Below, piece after piece: positions 14,472-26,664 of a DNA stretch of 64,000 bases. A program made the translations under genes and the position numbers. The DNA is taken from contig JAOANR010000013.1 in assembly GCA_030278955.1 (NCBI GenBank), forward strand, positions 43,436,191-43,500,190, written 5' to 3'. Origin of the DNA: Hygrophila difformis. Taxonomy: Eukaryota > Streptophyta > Magnoliopsida > Lamiales > Acanthaceae. The notes beneath the pieces are model-generated. The model did no database searches and was not told the DNA's origin. It saw only the letters and a program-made list of their open reading frames with translations. The number at the start of each line of letters is the position of its first letter. Positions within the stretch are counted from its first letter, which is position 1.

Positions 14472-16012
14472 ATGGCCCCGGTTGTGCCAGCCGAGATCGT
14501 CCCCAGCGCCGGGAAACTCCCGGCCGTCGATGTTGCAGCACCCAAGAAAGGCTACGTTACGTTCTTGGCCGGTACCGGAGATTACTACAAGGGAGTTGTG
14601 GGATTGGCAAAGGGTTTGAGGAAGGCCAAGAGTGCCTACCCTCTTGTGGTGGCTATTTTGCCCGACGTCCCGGAGGAGCACCGCGAAATTTTGAGGTCTC
14701 AGGGCTGCATTATCAAGGAGATCGAACCGATTTACCCACCGGAGAACCAAATCCAGTTCGCCATGGCCTACTATGTCATTAACTACTCCAAGCTCCGTAT
14801 CTGGAACGTAAGTGTTTCTTTTTTTTTATATATATATAAATCTCAGTGAATCGTGGCAGTAAGGTCACTCTGTTGTTGATTGTAGGGTAACCTTTTTTAA
14901 ATGTTTGCAGTTCTTGGAGTACGAGAAGCTGGTGTACTTGGATGCGGACATCCAGGTGTACGCCAACATCGACCACCTGTTGGACTTGCCGGATGGCCAC
15001 TTCTACGCGGTGATGGACTGTTTCTGTGAGAAGACGTGGAGCCACTCGCCTCAATACTCGATCGGATACTGCCAGCAATGTCCGGATAAGGTGACATGGC
15101 CGGCCGAGATGGGCTCCCCGCCGCCCCTTTACTTCAATGCTGGGATGTTTGTATACGAGCCGAACAAGGAAACCTACGAGAGCCTTTTGGAAACGCTGCA
15201 AATCACGCCACCGACGCCTTTTGCTGAGCAGGTATACGCATTCTCGACAAGCACGTCTTCGTTACAAAAACCCTTGAAAAATACTAAGAGGGGGAACTTG
15301 TACATATCAAACACGCCGAGCACTATTCCTTTGGAGGATTAGCGCTAGCTGTTTGATATGTACTAGTGGAACCACGAGACAAAAGGAAATTAAGACGCCT
15401 TGATCATGATCAAGCAATGACAACAACAACAATGATCGAGACAACATACCACACACATACACAAACACACCAAATGAGGACTAAGATGTTTCAAAATCCC
15501 ATCACAATCAACTCAAAATTATGGTCTTCTCTTGACCTCATTTTCCTTGTTCTTCACTTGCAGGATTTCTTGAACATGTTCTTCAACCCAATCTACAAAC
15601 CAATCCCTCTAATCTACAACCTCGTCCTCGCCATGCTGTGGCGCCACCCTGAGAACGTCGAGCTGGAAAAAGTAGAAGTCGTACACTACTGCGCTGCAGT
15701 AAGCCCGATTCCAAATCTCCCCTCAACTTCTATACACTCCCCGGCCCCCAATCCAACCATTTTACGATTCAATCCTTTTTTTTTTTAATCGACTTGCAGG
15801 GATCGAAGCCATGGAGGTACACGGGGAAAGAAGCCAACATGGACCGGGAAGACATCAAGATGCTGGTCAAGAAATGGTGGGACGTTTACAACGACGCTTC
15901 TCTAGATTACAACCCGGCTGCTGCAGGGGAAGACGGGTTGTCGAGATCTTCAATCTTGGCATCCTTGCCTGAGCCTGCAGTGTCCTACATACCTGCACCA
16001 TCAGCTGCCTGA
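14472..16012 (+). CDS. GOLS: Galactinol synthase
   Basis: It transfers galactose from UDP-galactose to myo-inositol, making galactinol for raffinose-family oligosaccharides in the cytosol. It belongs to glycosyltransferase family 8. Exons are 14472-14807, 14911-15231, 15564-15698 and 15800-16012, all joined at codon boundaries by GT-AG introns, for 334 residues (family norm about 330-345). The GT8 start 'YVTFLAGTGDYYKGVVGLAKG' is near residue 28. The metal-binding DAD is at 123-125. 'YFNAGMFVYEP' is mid-protein. The protein ends in the APSAA pentapeptide that marks plant galactinol synthases. The start is the first in-frame ATG and gives MAPVVPAEI. Members are typically induced by drought, cold or heat; only a TATA box and one ACGT core are visible here. 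Intron 2 carries a perfect 14-bp inverted repeat. Confidence 0.96.
15300..15363. repeat. Perfect 14-bp inverted repeat in GOLS intron 2
   Basis: 'gtacatatcaaaca' at 15300-15313 is exactly complementary to 'tgtttgatatgtac' at 15350-15363, with a 36-base loop. It could be a small MITE or an intronic RNA hairpin. Confidence 0.85.
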
Positions 16013-16589
16013 GAGATCAAAGGATGCTTTTCTAATGGAGCTTACAATCATTATTATTACATAATATTATTATTAATGAATCTGCTTTGTTACTATATTG
16101 ATGACTAGTTTCTGCATAGGTCATTTGGCCTATTTTTGTGGGTGTGTGTGACTGAACCCAATATACATACCTAGCCATTGTCATAAGCTTGGTTCTATTG
16201 CCTGATTTTAATCATCATGTATGTGCCAAGCAATGGAGGAATATGTGTAATCCTTCTGTATCCCAAATCAAAAATTATTACTATTATCTTTATAAAAAGT
16301 TCTGGTTTCTATTTATGTATTTTGGCCTCCTTTTGAATTAGAGTTCTATCATATGTGTTTGTATGGACCACAAGTCTTGTGGCTTCCTTGAAAATTGCAA
16401 TGAATGCATATAAAAATGTGTTTATTATTTGTGGTTCATAAAATATGCTAAAATAGCACCACACAGTAATGCATTGATTTACTGCTGTAAAGATTTGCTT
16501 TTTAGATTTAATCTGTTTTTTTTTATAAAAAATAAAAAATAAAAAATTGTTGAATTGATTTGATCATCTCCGTATCTCCCATTTGAATC

Positions 16590-17806
16590 AAATTGAATCG
16601 AATTCGTGTGCCAATCGAGAGTGATGCAATTAGGGTTTCGAAATTGGACGAGGAGAATGAATCTAAGCAGAGTGGTGGAGATGGAATTTCGCACCTCTTG
16701 CTTGATATCGGAGGTAAATTAATCAATTTATGCTTTTTCTTGCTGCGATGCGGGATATCGAGTTTAGGCTGATTAGCCTATTCTTAATATGGAAATACTT
16801 CCGATTGAAGTCTTTTCGTTACCGATAATTGGAAAATGGATGTTTCTTATTATGCAAGCAATACGAAGAATTCAGTAATGATGCTCCATGTCTGGAAGTG
16901 AATAGACTTCGATTCGTGTTAGTTCTAGTATTTTTGAATTTGCGTTCTTTGTTTCCATTCTGTAGGTTCTCTGCAGATAAAGATCGTTTACTTCTCAAGT
17001 GGTTCGAGTGGAATAAATGGCACAGTAAGTGCAAATTGCAGCTTAAATTATAAGTACTGTTTTCAAATGGAAGTCTTTCACTTTCTCAAGTCGTATTCAC
17101 TGCCTGCATTTTTTATCCTCATGGATTCAGGATTTGTTGATAAGTTAAGACACGGGGCATTGGACAAAACCTGCTTCTAAAATGTTTACAAACATACAGC
17201 AGTTCAAATTTAGCAATTTTCTTGAAATCTTGTTGTTCTGTGTTAAATCAGTATAGTAGATGGAATATCATTATGGACCCTGATCATATGTGGTTGGATG
17301 GTTTTTATTTCAATTCATAGTTGGTGTTCAGATGATTATGTGCAGGTGCACACATGACGTTTAATTTATTATTATCCTCGTAAACCACATGTTTAGCTGA
17401 GATCACGCTATCTGTTTTGCATTATACTTGCAAAAAAAATAGTCTTCTTAGAGGTGTTGGATTTTGAGTCACAAGGGAGGGGAACAACAGAGCAATTGAC
17501 ATGCTTGTTGGAGACATATACAGTGGATTAGATTATTCATAGGTTGTTACCATGCAAGTCTTATTTCCATACTAATTAGCACCCAAATCTGTGACATGGA
17601 CAACCATGGCTTCAACGTGTTACATTCTCAGGTTGGTCGGAAGCCAGCCAAGTGTTCTTCCCTGTAAGTTTTTCAGGTCAAAAGTTGATGCAAAAGCCTT
17701 GTTTTTGCGCCATGAACGGTTTATTGGTGGCTGGTGCTTTGGGAGCATTCAGCAGCTACGAAAAGAGCAAAATGCAAACCAATATAGACATTGCCCCCCC
17801 TGAATA
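16590..17806 (+). pseudogene. Type II pantothenate kinase fragment (decayed)
   Basis: Pieces match a plant type II pantothenate kinase (first step of CoA synthesis). An exon-like stretch ending at 16713 encodes ...GGDGISHLLLDIGG. It joins in phase to 16966-17024, encoding SLQIKIVYFSSGSSGINGT, covering the conserved nucleotide-binding DIGGS and KxVYFS region. A third stretch at about 17650-17806 encodes FFRSKVDAKALFLRHERFIG and, after a frame change near 17735, GALGAFSSYEKSK, resembling the kinase end (LFLRHEGFLGALGAFMSYEK-like). The middle of the kinase is absent. The N-terminal frame lacks an ATG after an upstream stop. Some splice-like sites survive. I read this as a genomic gene fragment with deletion and frameshift; a divergent functional gene is unlikely. 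Identification rests on remembered family motifs. Confidence 0.7.
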
Positions 17807-17845
17807 ATAATACCATCAATCAATTCTCTGTTTGATTAATTAATA

Positions 17846-18035
17846 CTCCCTCCGTCCCATTCCAAATGTCTTACTTACTATTTTTGGATGTCCCATTACA
17901 AATGTCTTCTTTCTATAAATAGAAATAATTTTCCCCTCCAACAACTATGTGGACCCCACCATATACTCACAAACCAACTCTACCTTAATTCTCGTGCCCA
18001 ACAGTAACCAGACAATTGGAGTGGGACGGAGGGAG
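17846..18035. mobile_element. Stowaway MITE
   Basis: This 190-bp element has near-canonical ends 'ctccctccgtcccatt' and 'gtgggacggagggag' and a flanking TA duplication (17844-17845 and 18036-18037). It lies between the pantothenate kinase fragment and the DUF1645 gene. Confidence 0.9.
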
Positions 18036-18180
18036 TATTAATACTACTACTATAATACAGCTAAAGAATTCATGAGAAAATCCCATTTGTGGCCAAAAAA
18101 TTGATTTAGGAACAAATACAATTATACCCTAAAGATTTGCATGTTACACTAGGAAAAAATTGGAGGATGGGCATAGTATC

Positions 18181-19200
18181 TCAATAGGGATGTACATTTT
18201 TAGTTAATCCACCCTTAACATTAGTGAAAAATCCCATTAATTCCGGCCGGTAAGGCAGGTACGACGGCCGCCGCCGCCGCTCCTCCTCCGCTTTGGCCTT
18301 ACTTTTCAGGTACGCTTCATGCGCCGACACGGACGCTGTTTTGCTTTTACCCTTCTTCACCTTCATCCTCTTGACCTTTTCCTTTTTCCCAGTTTTCTCC
18401 GCCGCTGGGGGAGCCGGAGCCGCCGCCGCCGCCTGGTTCAGAAAAACGAAAGCGTCTCTTCCGTCGCTGTTACTCCTGCCGAGGAAGTCCTTAAACCGCC
18501 AAATCTTAGAAAATCCGGTCGAGTTGCTCTTGCTGCACACCTCCGGCGCCGCCTCCACGGCTTTCCTGTTCGACCACTCGCAGCACGGTCCGGCGGCTCC
18601 GTCGGGGAACGACGGAGTCGATTCCTTGCTGATATCCTCTCCGCTCGTTTCAACGAAGACCTTCTTCACCGGAGGCCGCACCGGCAAGCTCTCGAACAGA
18701 GATCCCGAATCTCCACAGGGGAATAGCAAATCACGGTTGAACAGCGGGAAAACCGGCTTGATCTGACCGTTGATGAACAAATCGTCCGCCGCTGTAGGCG
18801 ACGCGCCTGCTCCGCCGCACATAAACGTAAACTCCTCCTCCTCCTCCTCCTCGTCCTCCTCTTCCTTCGCCGCCTCTTCTGCATCATCAGCGGCGCCGCC
18901 GCCGCCATTACCTGTAACTCCATCTCCTTCATCCTTCACATAATTATCCACCGCATCACTGCTTACATTCAATTTCCTCTCGAATTCTTCAGCAATTAGG
19001 GCTTCTGAGAAGGAATTAGGATCCGAAGTAGTAATGTTTTCGAGATTTGGGAGCATTTCTGAAAATGTATCGAGTGATCTGAGGGGAGAAGAATTGAATG
19101 GGGAATTTGGGGAGTAAATGAAATGGTGTCCGGGTGGGGTATATAAATTGGTTGGTTTGGTGGGGGATAAATTTTTATTTTCGTAGAACTTATTTATCAT
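18181..19200 (-). CDS. DUF1645 family protein
   Basis: This is a single-exon gene of 339 residues starting at the ATG complementary to 19198-19200. DUF1645 proteins are plant-specific; some members affect grain size and stress responses, but biochemical function is unknown. Visible features: a Ser/Pro-rich N-terminus, an acidic Glu-rich run (about residues 110-122), the 'KIWRFKDFLGRSNSDG' block (about 233-248), a basic Lys-rich patch (KKEKVKRMKVKKGKSK), and the C-terminal 'AHEAYLKSKAKAEEERRR' followed by YLPYRPELMGFF and a 'TKNVHPY' end. The basic region suggests nuclear location, which is inference. Local GC is much higher than in the flanks, as for the other real exons here. A downstream Met could be the true start. 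Confidence 0.82.
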   Translation of the reverse strand: MINKFYENKNLSPTKPTNLYTPPGHHFIYSPNSPFNSSPLRSLDTFSEMLPNLENITTSDPNSFSEALIAEEFERKLNVSSDAVDNYVKDEGDGVTGNGGGGAADDAEEAAKEEEDEEEEEEEFTFMCGGAGASPTAADDLFINGQIKPVFPLFNRDLLFPCGDSGSLFESLPVRPPVKKVFVETSGEDISKESTPSFPDGAAGPCCEWSNRKAVEAAPEVCSKSNSTGFSKIWRFKDFLGRSNSDGRDAFVFLNQAAAAAPAPPAAEKTGKKEKVKRMKVKKGKSKTASVSAHEAYLKSKAKAEEERRRRPSYLPYRPELMGFFTNVKGGLTKNVHPY

Positions 19201-19511
19201 TTTGAATTTTTTTTATTAATTGTCACATTTCTTTAATGTGAATTATCAAAGAGCGTTTCGGCACCATTTGTCCATTTCTTTTGGTTGGATTTGGACAATC
19301 AACAATGACCGCCAAAATTCCAAACCGCTCCCTAAACTTGCATAATTTAGTATTGTGCCCACCGGGGAGTTCAACTCACATTGTACTCTCATTAAAATAA
19401 ATAAATACTTCTACCTTGGTATTCATAGATTGGTACCATTTCATGCCTGCACGTATGTTGATATATATTTTTAATGAGCAATAACTTAAATTATTTTAAT
19501 AAAAAATTATA

Positions 19512-20098
19512 CTACCTCCGTCTCATAATGTTTGTTACGTTTGTTAATATTCTACTATTCACACACAGACTTTTATTTAAAGTTTTATCATAATTGTACA
19601 AGTTAAAATATAGTCAAGTGGAATCTTGTTAGATTCGTCTTGTCATGTAGTCTTTAAATATGTAACTTTTAGAATTTTTACTTATACCGAACTTGTGATA
19701 TTATCGTGCATTGAACAACGTGATGGGTGGGCACGTCAAAAACAATATGAGACCCCACAGGGCCATTGGGACTCAAAAACACCTGTGAAGGCTGCCCGAT
19801 CAATCATAAGCATCATATCACTCATTGGGTTGCATAACCGTCAATTCCAATGCAATAATATGCACATGACTATGACATAATAATCAAGCACCAGACACAA
19901 GGTTTGCATGCTCGTCCAACCCGAGACAGAGGAAATACAAAGTTTATATTATGAAATTACAAATTTAGACGAATCTAACAAGATCTTACTTGACTATATT
20001 TTTTCTTCCATAACTATGATAAAAATTTTAAAAAATAAAATTAAACTGTGAACATTATAAAAAATGCCAATGTTGCAAACCTATGAATACGGAGAGAG
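19512..20098. mobile_element. Stowaway-related sequence in two opposed, partial pieces
   Basis: 19512-19735 begins 'ctacctccgtctcataatg' after TA and follows the element at 21875 closely. 19925-20098 contains the reverse-strand half and ends 'tacggagagag'. About 190 bases of unrelated sequence lie between. Either two partial MITEs lie head to head, or one palindromic element carries an insertion. Confidence 0.5.
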
Positions 20099-20436
20099 TC
20101 CTAAATAAAACTGAAAGATGAAGAAGAGTTATTCAAACGTATAATCATGGTATTTTTACAATTTTCATACTTTTTTTCAAGTATCTTTTTCATTTTTTTT
20201 TTTTTACTTTTTGATTTCTTTTTAGACAAAACCTGAGTTGCATTTGGAACATTTTTGAAAAAATGAATGTATTCCTATGTTCACAAATGTCTATCTTTGA
20301 AGCATATGCATTTGTTAAAAATATTCATTTGTTTTGTTTCTTGCAGTAGATTTTTCAAAGATTCCTATTTATATTTATACATTGAACACTACAAATTATA
20401 GTGTTTAAAAATATCAGCGAAACCTTGTAACATACT

Positions 20437-20776
20437 GGCCCCGTTTGGATGCCAGCAGATTACATAGCATATTGCTATTTAGCAGATTTGACCCAATAAT
20501 GTGCTCCTTTTTTGTGTTTGGTAAGCAGCAAATGAGAAGAGCATATTGGGCTCAAAATGCTGAAATCCAATATGCTTTGTTTTGAAGCATATCATGCAGC
20601 ATATACTCATTCATCTCTCATATTTTTATTGCAATATGCTAATTTACCAAACATCTTTAATCAAATCTACTATTACTATCTGTTGGTCAAATCTACTACT
20701 CAAATCTACATAAATTAAATCTGCAGGTCAAATCTATTATCTGCTTCTGCTATCTGCTAAACTCCCAAACAGAACC
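20437..20776. mobile_element. MITE with 'gccccgtttgg' termini
   Basis: Left end 'ggccccgtttggatgccagc' and right end 'actcccaaacagaacc' form imperfect inverted termini, and both halves carry 'agcagat' and 'gctatctgct' phrases. I could not define the target duplication. hAT or PIF are both possible. Confidence 0.5.
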
Positions 20777-20779
20777 ACT

Positions 20780-21593
20780 AACATAATACTACTACTTACA
20801 TTTGTGATTAGAGAAAATGCTCATAGTAGATAAAATAAATAAATAAATTGGGGGTATATTAAGGAAATGTAATCAATCACCTAAAATTTTAAAAAATGGT
20901 TAATGCATACTTATTTGAAAAGGTTCTTAATGGTTTACCATATTCAAGATGGTTAACTTTTGAAAAGGTTGGATTTAAAAAATAAAATAAATAAATAGAT
21001 AAAAAGAGGAAGAAAAAAAAAAGTTGAAAGTTTTGATTTTTAAACTCTCCTCTAGTTATTCTTCCAGAAGAAAGGGGCGAAATGTTGCATTACAGAAACA
21101 TAAGGGGGTGAAGTGGTTTTTTTGTATAAACCTTGGGGGAAAATTAAAAGAATGGATAAAATAGGGTGAGAAAGTGCAATTACGTGTTTGGGGGAGAGAA
21201 ATAGTACACGTGGAAATTAAGAAAGTGGGTGGAATGGAACTAGGAAAGTGTAGGAGAGTTCCAAGGAAGTAACGCAGTAGCGTCTGGTGAGTTTGCCTTC
21301 CCCGAGTAATTCTTAAAAAGGTCCAGGGATCGGAGGTCCCAGACAATCTCCACCGTAGATAGCACTAGCAAATAAGCAGTCATTCATCATTGGAGGTGAA
21401 TAATGGATATGACAATTGACAACACACACATACTACTTTGTTTTTCACAAACTATAGGATTGCTACGTTTCACACATGCCCAAAAAAAAGTTACTCCACA
21501 TCCCAATATTAAATGGAAAATTACCAAAACTAGAATTATTTAAAAGTGAGTATCTTGCGAGAATTATAGAGAAAGCAAAATAGTTCACACATA
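20780..21593. other. Gene-free spacer
   Basis: AT-rich with A-runs. 21050-21350 is somewhat G-rich, but neither strand shows an exon with family similarity. Nothing else is supported. Confidence 0.35.
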
Positions 21594-21821
21594 CGGTTCC
21601 TTTTTAATTGTCTTTTTAGAAATTAAAAAGTATTCTAGTTTTCATTTTTAGGTAGTTATGTTATGTTTTTATTATGTTGCCCTTCACTTTACATAAATAT
21701 TATTTGTTGGCATTTATTAAGAATGTGTTTAGTTGAAGGGTAAAAATGTAATGAGTTAATTAATAAAAACATTGGTTATTGAAATTAAGTTAAAAAGACA
21801 ACTATTTAGGAACAGAGGGAG
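21594..21821. mobile_element. Stowaway-like MITE (divergent)
   Basis: Ends 'cggttcctttttaattgtc' and 'ggaacagagggag' with TA on both sides. It shares 'agacaact' and 'ttgtctttttag' arms. The interior differs from the commoner family. Confidence 0.6.
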
Positions 21822-21874
21822 TATGTTGAAAACTGAAGACTATTAAAAACCTCACCCTCCATGCTTATCATTTA

Positions 21875-22130
21875 CTACCTCCGTTCTGTAATATTTTTTA
21901 CGTTTGATAATATGTTACTATTCACATACAGACTTTCATTTAAAGTTTTATCATACTTATACAAGTTAAAATATAGCCAATTAAAATCTTGTTAGATTCG
22001 TCTCGTCGTGTAGTTTTCAAATATCAAACTTTTAGAATTGTACCGAACTTGAGTTATTAATAATTTATAATGTGCATTGGACTGCGTGAAAAATGTATTC
22101 GTAAAAAAGATATGAAAAGAGAGGAAGTAG
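21875..22130. mobile_element. Stowaway-like MITE
   Basis: This 256-bp element starts 'ctacctccgttctgtaat', ends 'gagaggaagtag', and is flanked by TA. The interior carries 'cttgttagattcgtctcg', common to the family here. Confidence 0.8.
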
Positions 22131-22564
22131 TATTTTTAGATGGGATGACCCAAGAAATAATTTACTACATTCAACTAGCTCGTGGTTTTTATTACAAGTT
22201 CTTAAATGATTGCTACTATTAGTGACAGGAAACTGAATTCCTGGTCTCTCCCTTTGTGTAGCCTGTTTTATATACTGTTCAAATATCTTCTCAAAGTTGT
22301 TTAATTTAATTATAGCATTAAAGAATTTTCTTAGATCAAATTGCACACATAATTATTTGTTTATGATACTACAATTTTTATATATAATGATCTTGTGAGA
22401 TGTGATAGAGATTGGTGGGTTGGTGTAATGAAAAGCCAATTTCCCAACCAATAGTATTAAATGATATGCACAAGTGACAGCCCTATCCAATTCTAAGCTA
22501 AGTGCCTCGTGGTACAAATTAATGCTACTACTACTATATAGTAGCATGACCACAATATACTAGT

Positions 22565-22735
22565 CTATCCGTTTGCATAAACGATATGAAACTGATTATT
22601 TGATTATTTCGTTTTCAAAACACAGATGATCAGATTTGCAGCACTAATTTTGAGCGGTTAAACTAATTATTTGCATTTTGAAAACGCAATAATCAGATAA
22701 TCTATTTTATTGTCGCTTATCAATGTTATTTTAGA
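22565..22735. mobile_element. MITE with gcgttttcaaaacgc-type palindromes (family P), degraded copy
   Basis: It contains 'gattatttcgttttcaaaac' and then 'cattttgaaaacgcaataat'. Better copies of this family are at 33359-33526 and 34129-34513. Ends are not clear. Confidence 0.5.
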
Positions 22736-22799
22736 TTGAGCACATTGTTTTAAACTTTTGGGTGGGTAGATTATTTGATTCAAAATTGTACCAGAATAA

Positions 22800-24551
22800 A
22801 TAAATAAATAAATAAATAGCATAGGGAGCTTTCCACTTTTACTCTTTAATTAATTACTAAAAAATTTACTCCATACATTATGATAAAAAGTATAGGGAGT
22901 AGATTGTTAAGGATAAAAGTATAATATTTGATGTTTAAAAGGCAACATTTTGATAATGGTCTTTTTATTGATGGAGAAAGTATATATAAAAGTGCTCCAT
23001 ACAAATATATACACTCCATCATATATGCTATATGCATATTACAATCACACACAAAACACACATTACTACAAAAATATTCTAATTTAGTCTTTAATTTTTT
23101 AGTAATAACGGGGTTTGGTCTTGAATTGGGTCACAATGTATATAATCATATGAAAAATTAGGCCATTTATCATTGACGATTTGTAGTTTCATTTTCATAC
23201 TTTATTTGTCATGTCAGGCGTAACTAATTAATCCAAATTGGTTCTTCGGCTGCGGAAAAAAAAAATAAATAAATAATAATCTAAATGGGTAGAGTGCATT
23301 AGTGCAAGGAGTAAAAAGTCAACTGTCAACATGGTCTGCCAAACTGTTGGATGCTTTATGAGTAATAGTAGTAATAACTATAGGTAGCAATAATAGCAGA
23401 CATTGATTTAGAAAGTGAAATGGAAATCCCATAGGCCATAGGTGCTGGGATTGGGTTAGGGACTGATGGTGTGTTTTGCATGTAGATTTTTAGAGGCAGT
23501 TTGGAATGGCTTTTAGAGAGGTATTTTTGGCTTTTGTTTCTGTCAAAAGCACTTCTAATGGAAATTAGGTATTTATTTTGGCTTTTAAGGAAAAGAAAAA
23601 ATACCTCGAAAAACAAAAAAAATACTTTTGGGAGAAGCAGTCGAAGCCAAAAGCACCTCGTAAAATGTGCAAGGACTTAAATACCCCCACTACTTAATAA
23701 GTATAAATTACACTATAAATATATCTTATTATCATATTAAGTATCACGTCCTTTTTGGTAATTACTTCATTCCAAAAGTATTTTCATTTTTATTCATCCA
23801 AACATATTTTTTAGAAAAAGCCGTCTTTCAAACATTCATCCAAAATTGGGCCGTGTCCAAAATTAACACCCCTAAATGTAGCTATAATTTAAAGTTTTAC
23901 AAATAGAAGCTACCTAAGGTAGCACTAAAAAAAGACTAGCAAACTTATTTATGTATAATTACAATATTAACCTAATAACCAATCACTACCCAATAGTGCC
24001 TACATAAGTATTTATTCTTTTATGTCGTTTTATAAACTTATGACAGCCACATCTAGTTGTACCAAACACTTAAATAAAATCGACAGCTACCAATAGCTCT
24101 AGCTTCCTACAGCTTCAATTTGCAACTACAGCTTCGTATCCATAAGAGACCTTGGGGTCATATAGTGTGCAACTGTGCACTGCACTTGATGGTTTAATTT
24201 TGAGGATTCTTTAGGGCTTAGGCAACAATCCATGATCCATCCATTTCCCTTTTCATAGTATTATTATTACACATTCCAGAGTCAACCATATCAGACCATT
24301 GACTTTGATTTCTTCTTCTTGACTTTTCCTAACGCTTTACCAGAACCAGACACAAAAATTCATTAAATATGTTCGGCATTCCAGAACATGAGTACATTGG
24401 CTATACATATCATAGGTAGATGCAATTGTAATTTACTAAGCCATCTCCAACCGTAGAATCTATTTTATAATTACACTATCTCTATTTTATAATTAAATTT
24501 ATAGTTTTTCACTATTTCTCTCCAACCCACAACTCTATATTTCCCTCCATA
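22800..24551. other. Gene-free region with MITE-like debris
   Basis: 23490-23850 has imperfect inverted halves ('gcagtttggaatggctttt' against 'attcatccaaacat') with several 'aaaagcac' phrases and looks like another MITE without definable ends. No exon is recognisable in the rest. Confidence 0.35.
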
Positions 24552-24561
24552 ATAAAATATT

Positions 24562-25549
24562 GGAACAAATGCCAATATAGTCCTTTATTTTTACAAAAAA
24601 GCCAAATCAGTCCTTTTTTTATTTTTTGGCCAAATTGGTCCGCTACATATACTAATTACGTCCCAATCGGTCCTCCATCCACTAATTATGCCCTAATTAC
24701 ATATTTTTGGCCAAATCAGTCTTTTTTTTTCAAAAATCTAAATTGGTCCGTTATTAATTTTTGCCCCCTTTCATGCAATCAAGTGCACATTTCAAGCCAC
24801 TAATAACTCAAATTCGGTATAAGTAAAAATTCTAAAATTTTGATATTTATAAACTACACGACGTGACGAATCTAATAAGATACTACTTGGCTCATTTTAA
24901 CTTGTATATCAATGTTTAAACTTAAGTCAAAACAAGTGTGTGAATAGTAGCAAATTAGATAATATAATTATTTAAAAAATGGAGGGAGTATATAGCTTAA
25001 AATGGTGTTTCTCCATAAAATATAGTTATTAAAAAAATATAGTTATTAAACAAATGGATCATCTTCTAGAGTTCGGGGGTTTTTAGTGTTTCTCCATAAA
25101 ATGAAGGCCAATTGCGATATACTCCCTCCATTTTTTTTAATAACTATATTGTCTAATTTGCTACTATTTACACACTTGTTTTGACTTAAATTTTAAACAT
25201 AGATATACAAATTAAAATGAGCTAAGTAGGATCTTATTAGATTCGTCTCGTCGTGTAGTTTATAAATATCGAAATTTTAGAATTTTTACTTATACCGAAT
25301 TTGAGTTATTAGTGGTTTGAAATGTGCATTGGACTGCATGAAAGGGGTAAAAATTAATAACGGACCAATTTAGATTTTTGAAAAAAAAGGACTGATTTGG
25401 CAAAAAAAATGTAATTAGGGCATAATTAGTGGATGGAGGACCGATTGGGACGTAATTAGTATATGTAGAGGACCAATTTGGCCAAAAAATAAAAAAGGGA
25501 CTGATTTGGCTTTTTTGTAAAAATAAAGGACTATATTGGCCTTTTTTCC
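24562..25549. mobile_element. 988-bp palindromic MULE-like element with perfect 10-bp target duplication
   Basis: 'ataaaatatt' occurs immediately before (24552-24561) and after (25550-25559). Termini are 'ggaacaaatgccaatatag' and 'ctatattggccttttttcc'. The arms are about 450 bp each around a spacer of roughly 85 bp. Each arm also contains half of a Stowaway-family sequence ('tactccctcca' and 'attcgtctcgtcgtgtag' on the right, mirrored on the left). A 9-10 bp duplication fits Mutator-like transposition. There is no transposase, so it must have been mobilised in trans. Confidence 0.85.
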
Positions 25550-25559
25550 ATAAAATATT

Positions 25560-26664
25560 TCATTTTGATTCCATTACTATTCATATTATATTTTATCTAT
25601 CAATTGATTTTAATACATATTTACATTTTATCTATCAATTATTTTGATTCCATTACTATTCATATTAATATTTAATTTTATTTTTAAAATTATTTAATTT
25701 AAAATTTTAAAAATTAAAATCTGAAATTAAAACTAAAGGAAAAATAATAAGAAATAAAACGTAATTAAAAGGAAAAAAGTAAATAAAGAGAAAAAGCAAA
25801 AAGAATAAAAAAAACTTATCTTGAAACAAATTAAAGAGAAAATAAAAGATAAAAAAATTTTAAAAAAAAAAAAGAAAATGGGATACCGTCGTGAATAGTG
25901 CCACTTTTTATTGCGGTACACTGTTCAATACCGCAGTATTTTGCGGTACTGGCCGCAATCTTGCTGGTAGCATTGGAGCTACCGCTCCGTTATTTTTTGC
26001 AGCAGACGCCAAAATTGCGTCCTCATTGGAGTTGATATAAACGGATAGAAAGTTGAAAATCACCATATACTATAATTTAAAAGTACTACAAAGGTGAAAT
26101 GTAAATAAAATAATAATGTGTATGTTTGAAAGAAAAATAGAAACTAAAAATTGTACTTTCCTCCTCCATCGGATGGAATAGAACAAAAAAAATTCTATAT
26201 ATATCCATAATTATCAATTTCATTCTTTAATTTTGCTAATTATCCTAACAGTTATGTACTATCATATTGTGACCAATTTGAGGGGCACTTCAACGCTAAC
26301 CCTTTTTTTTTTCTTTCTACCTCATCTCCATATTTCACTAGGTTCAAAACTAATCTATCGAGTATTAATAGGTTTTAAAAAATCGTCTCCCCCACAAACA
26401 CACACATTAATTAAGAAAGAAATGATCCCGTGTGTAATTATTGCCATTTTCATTAAGACCCGCACACATACCTTATTTGATCAGCACGCCGGGACATGAG
26501 GAATGTCATCCATTTATCATCCCATCCAAGTGTAAAATCATATTTCTTGACTAACAAGACATGAATAACTAACTAAAGTATTTTGTTGGGGTTGCTTGAT
26601 TAACAAGACTTGAATAAGTATCTAATTAGATATTGTTGACGGGTCTTTCCACTTATCCATTTTA
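25560..26664. other. Gene-free spacer
   Basis: AT-rich purine/pyrimidine runs at 25700-25880, then a short GC-richer stretch at 25890-26030 ending 'cctcattggagttg'. With 'ccatctccaaccg' at 24443, that may mark an outer MITE into which the palindromic element inserted. No gene is seen. Confidence 0.35.

Noticed and set aside
18293..18766. 157-codon open frame opposite the DUF1645 gene
   Set aside because: Antisense shadow of a GC-rich exon with no similarity to known proteins.
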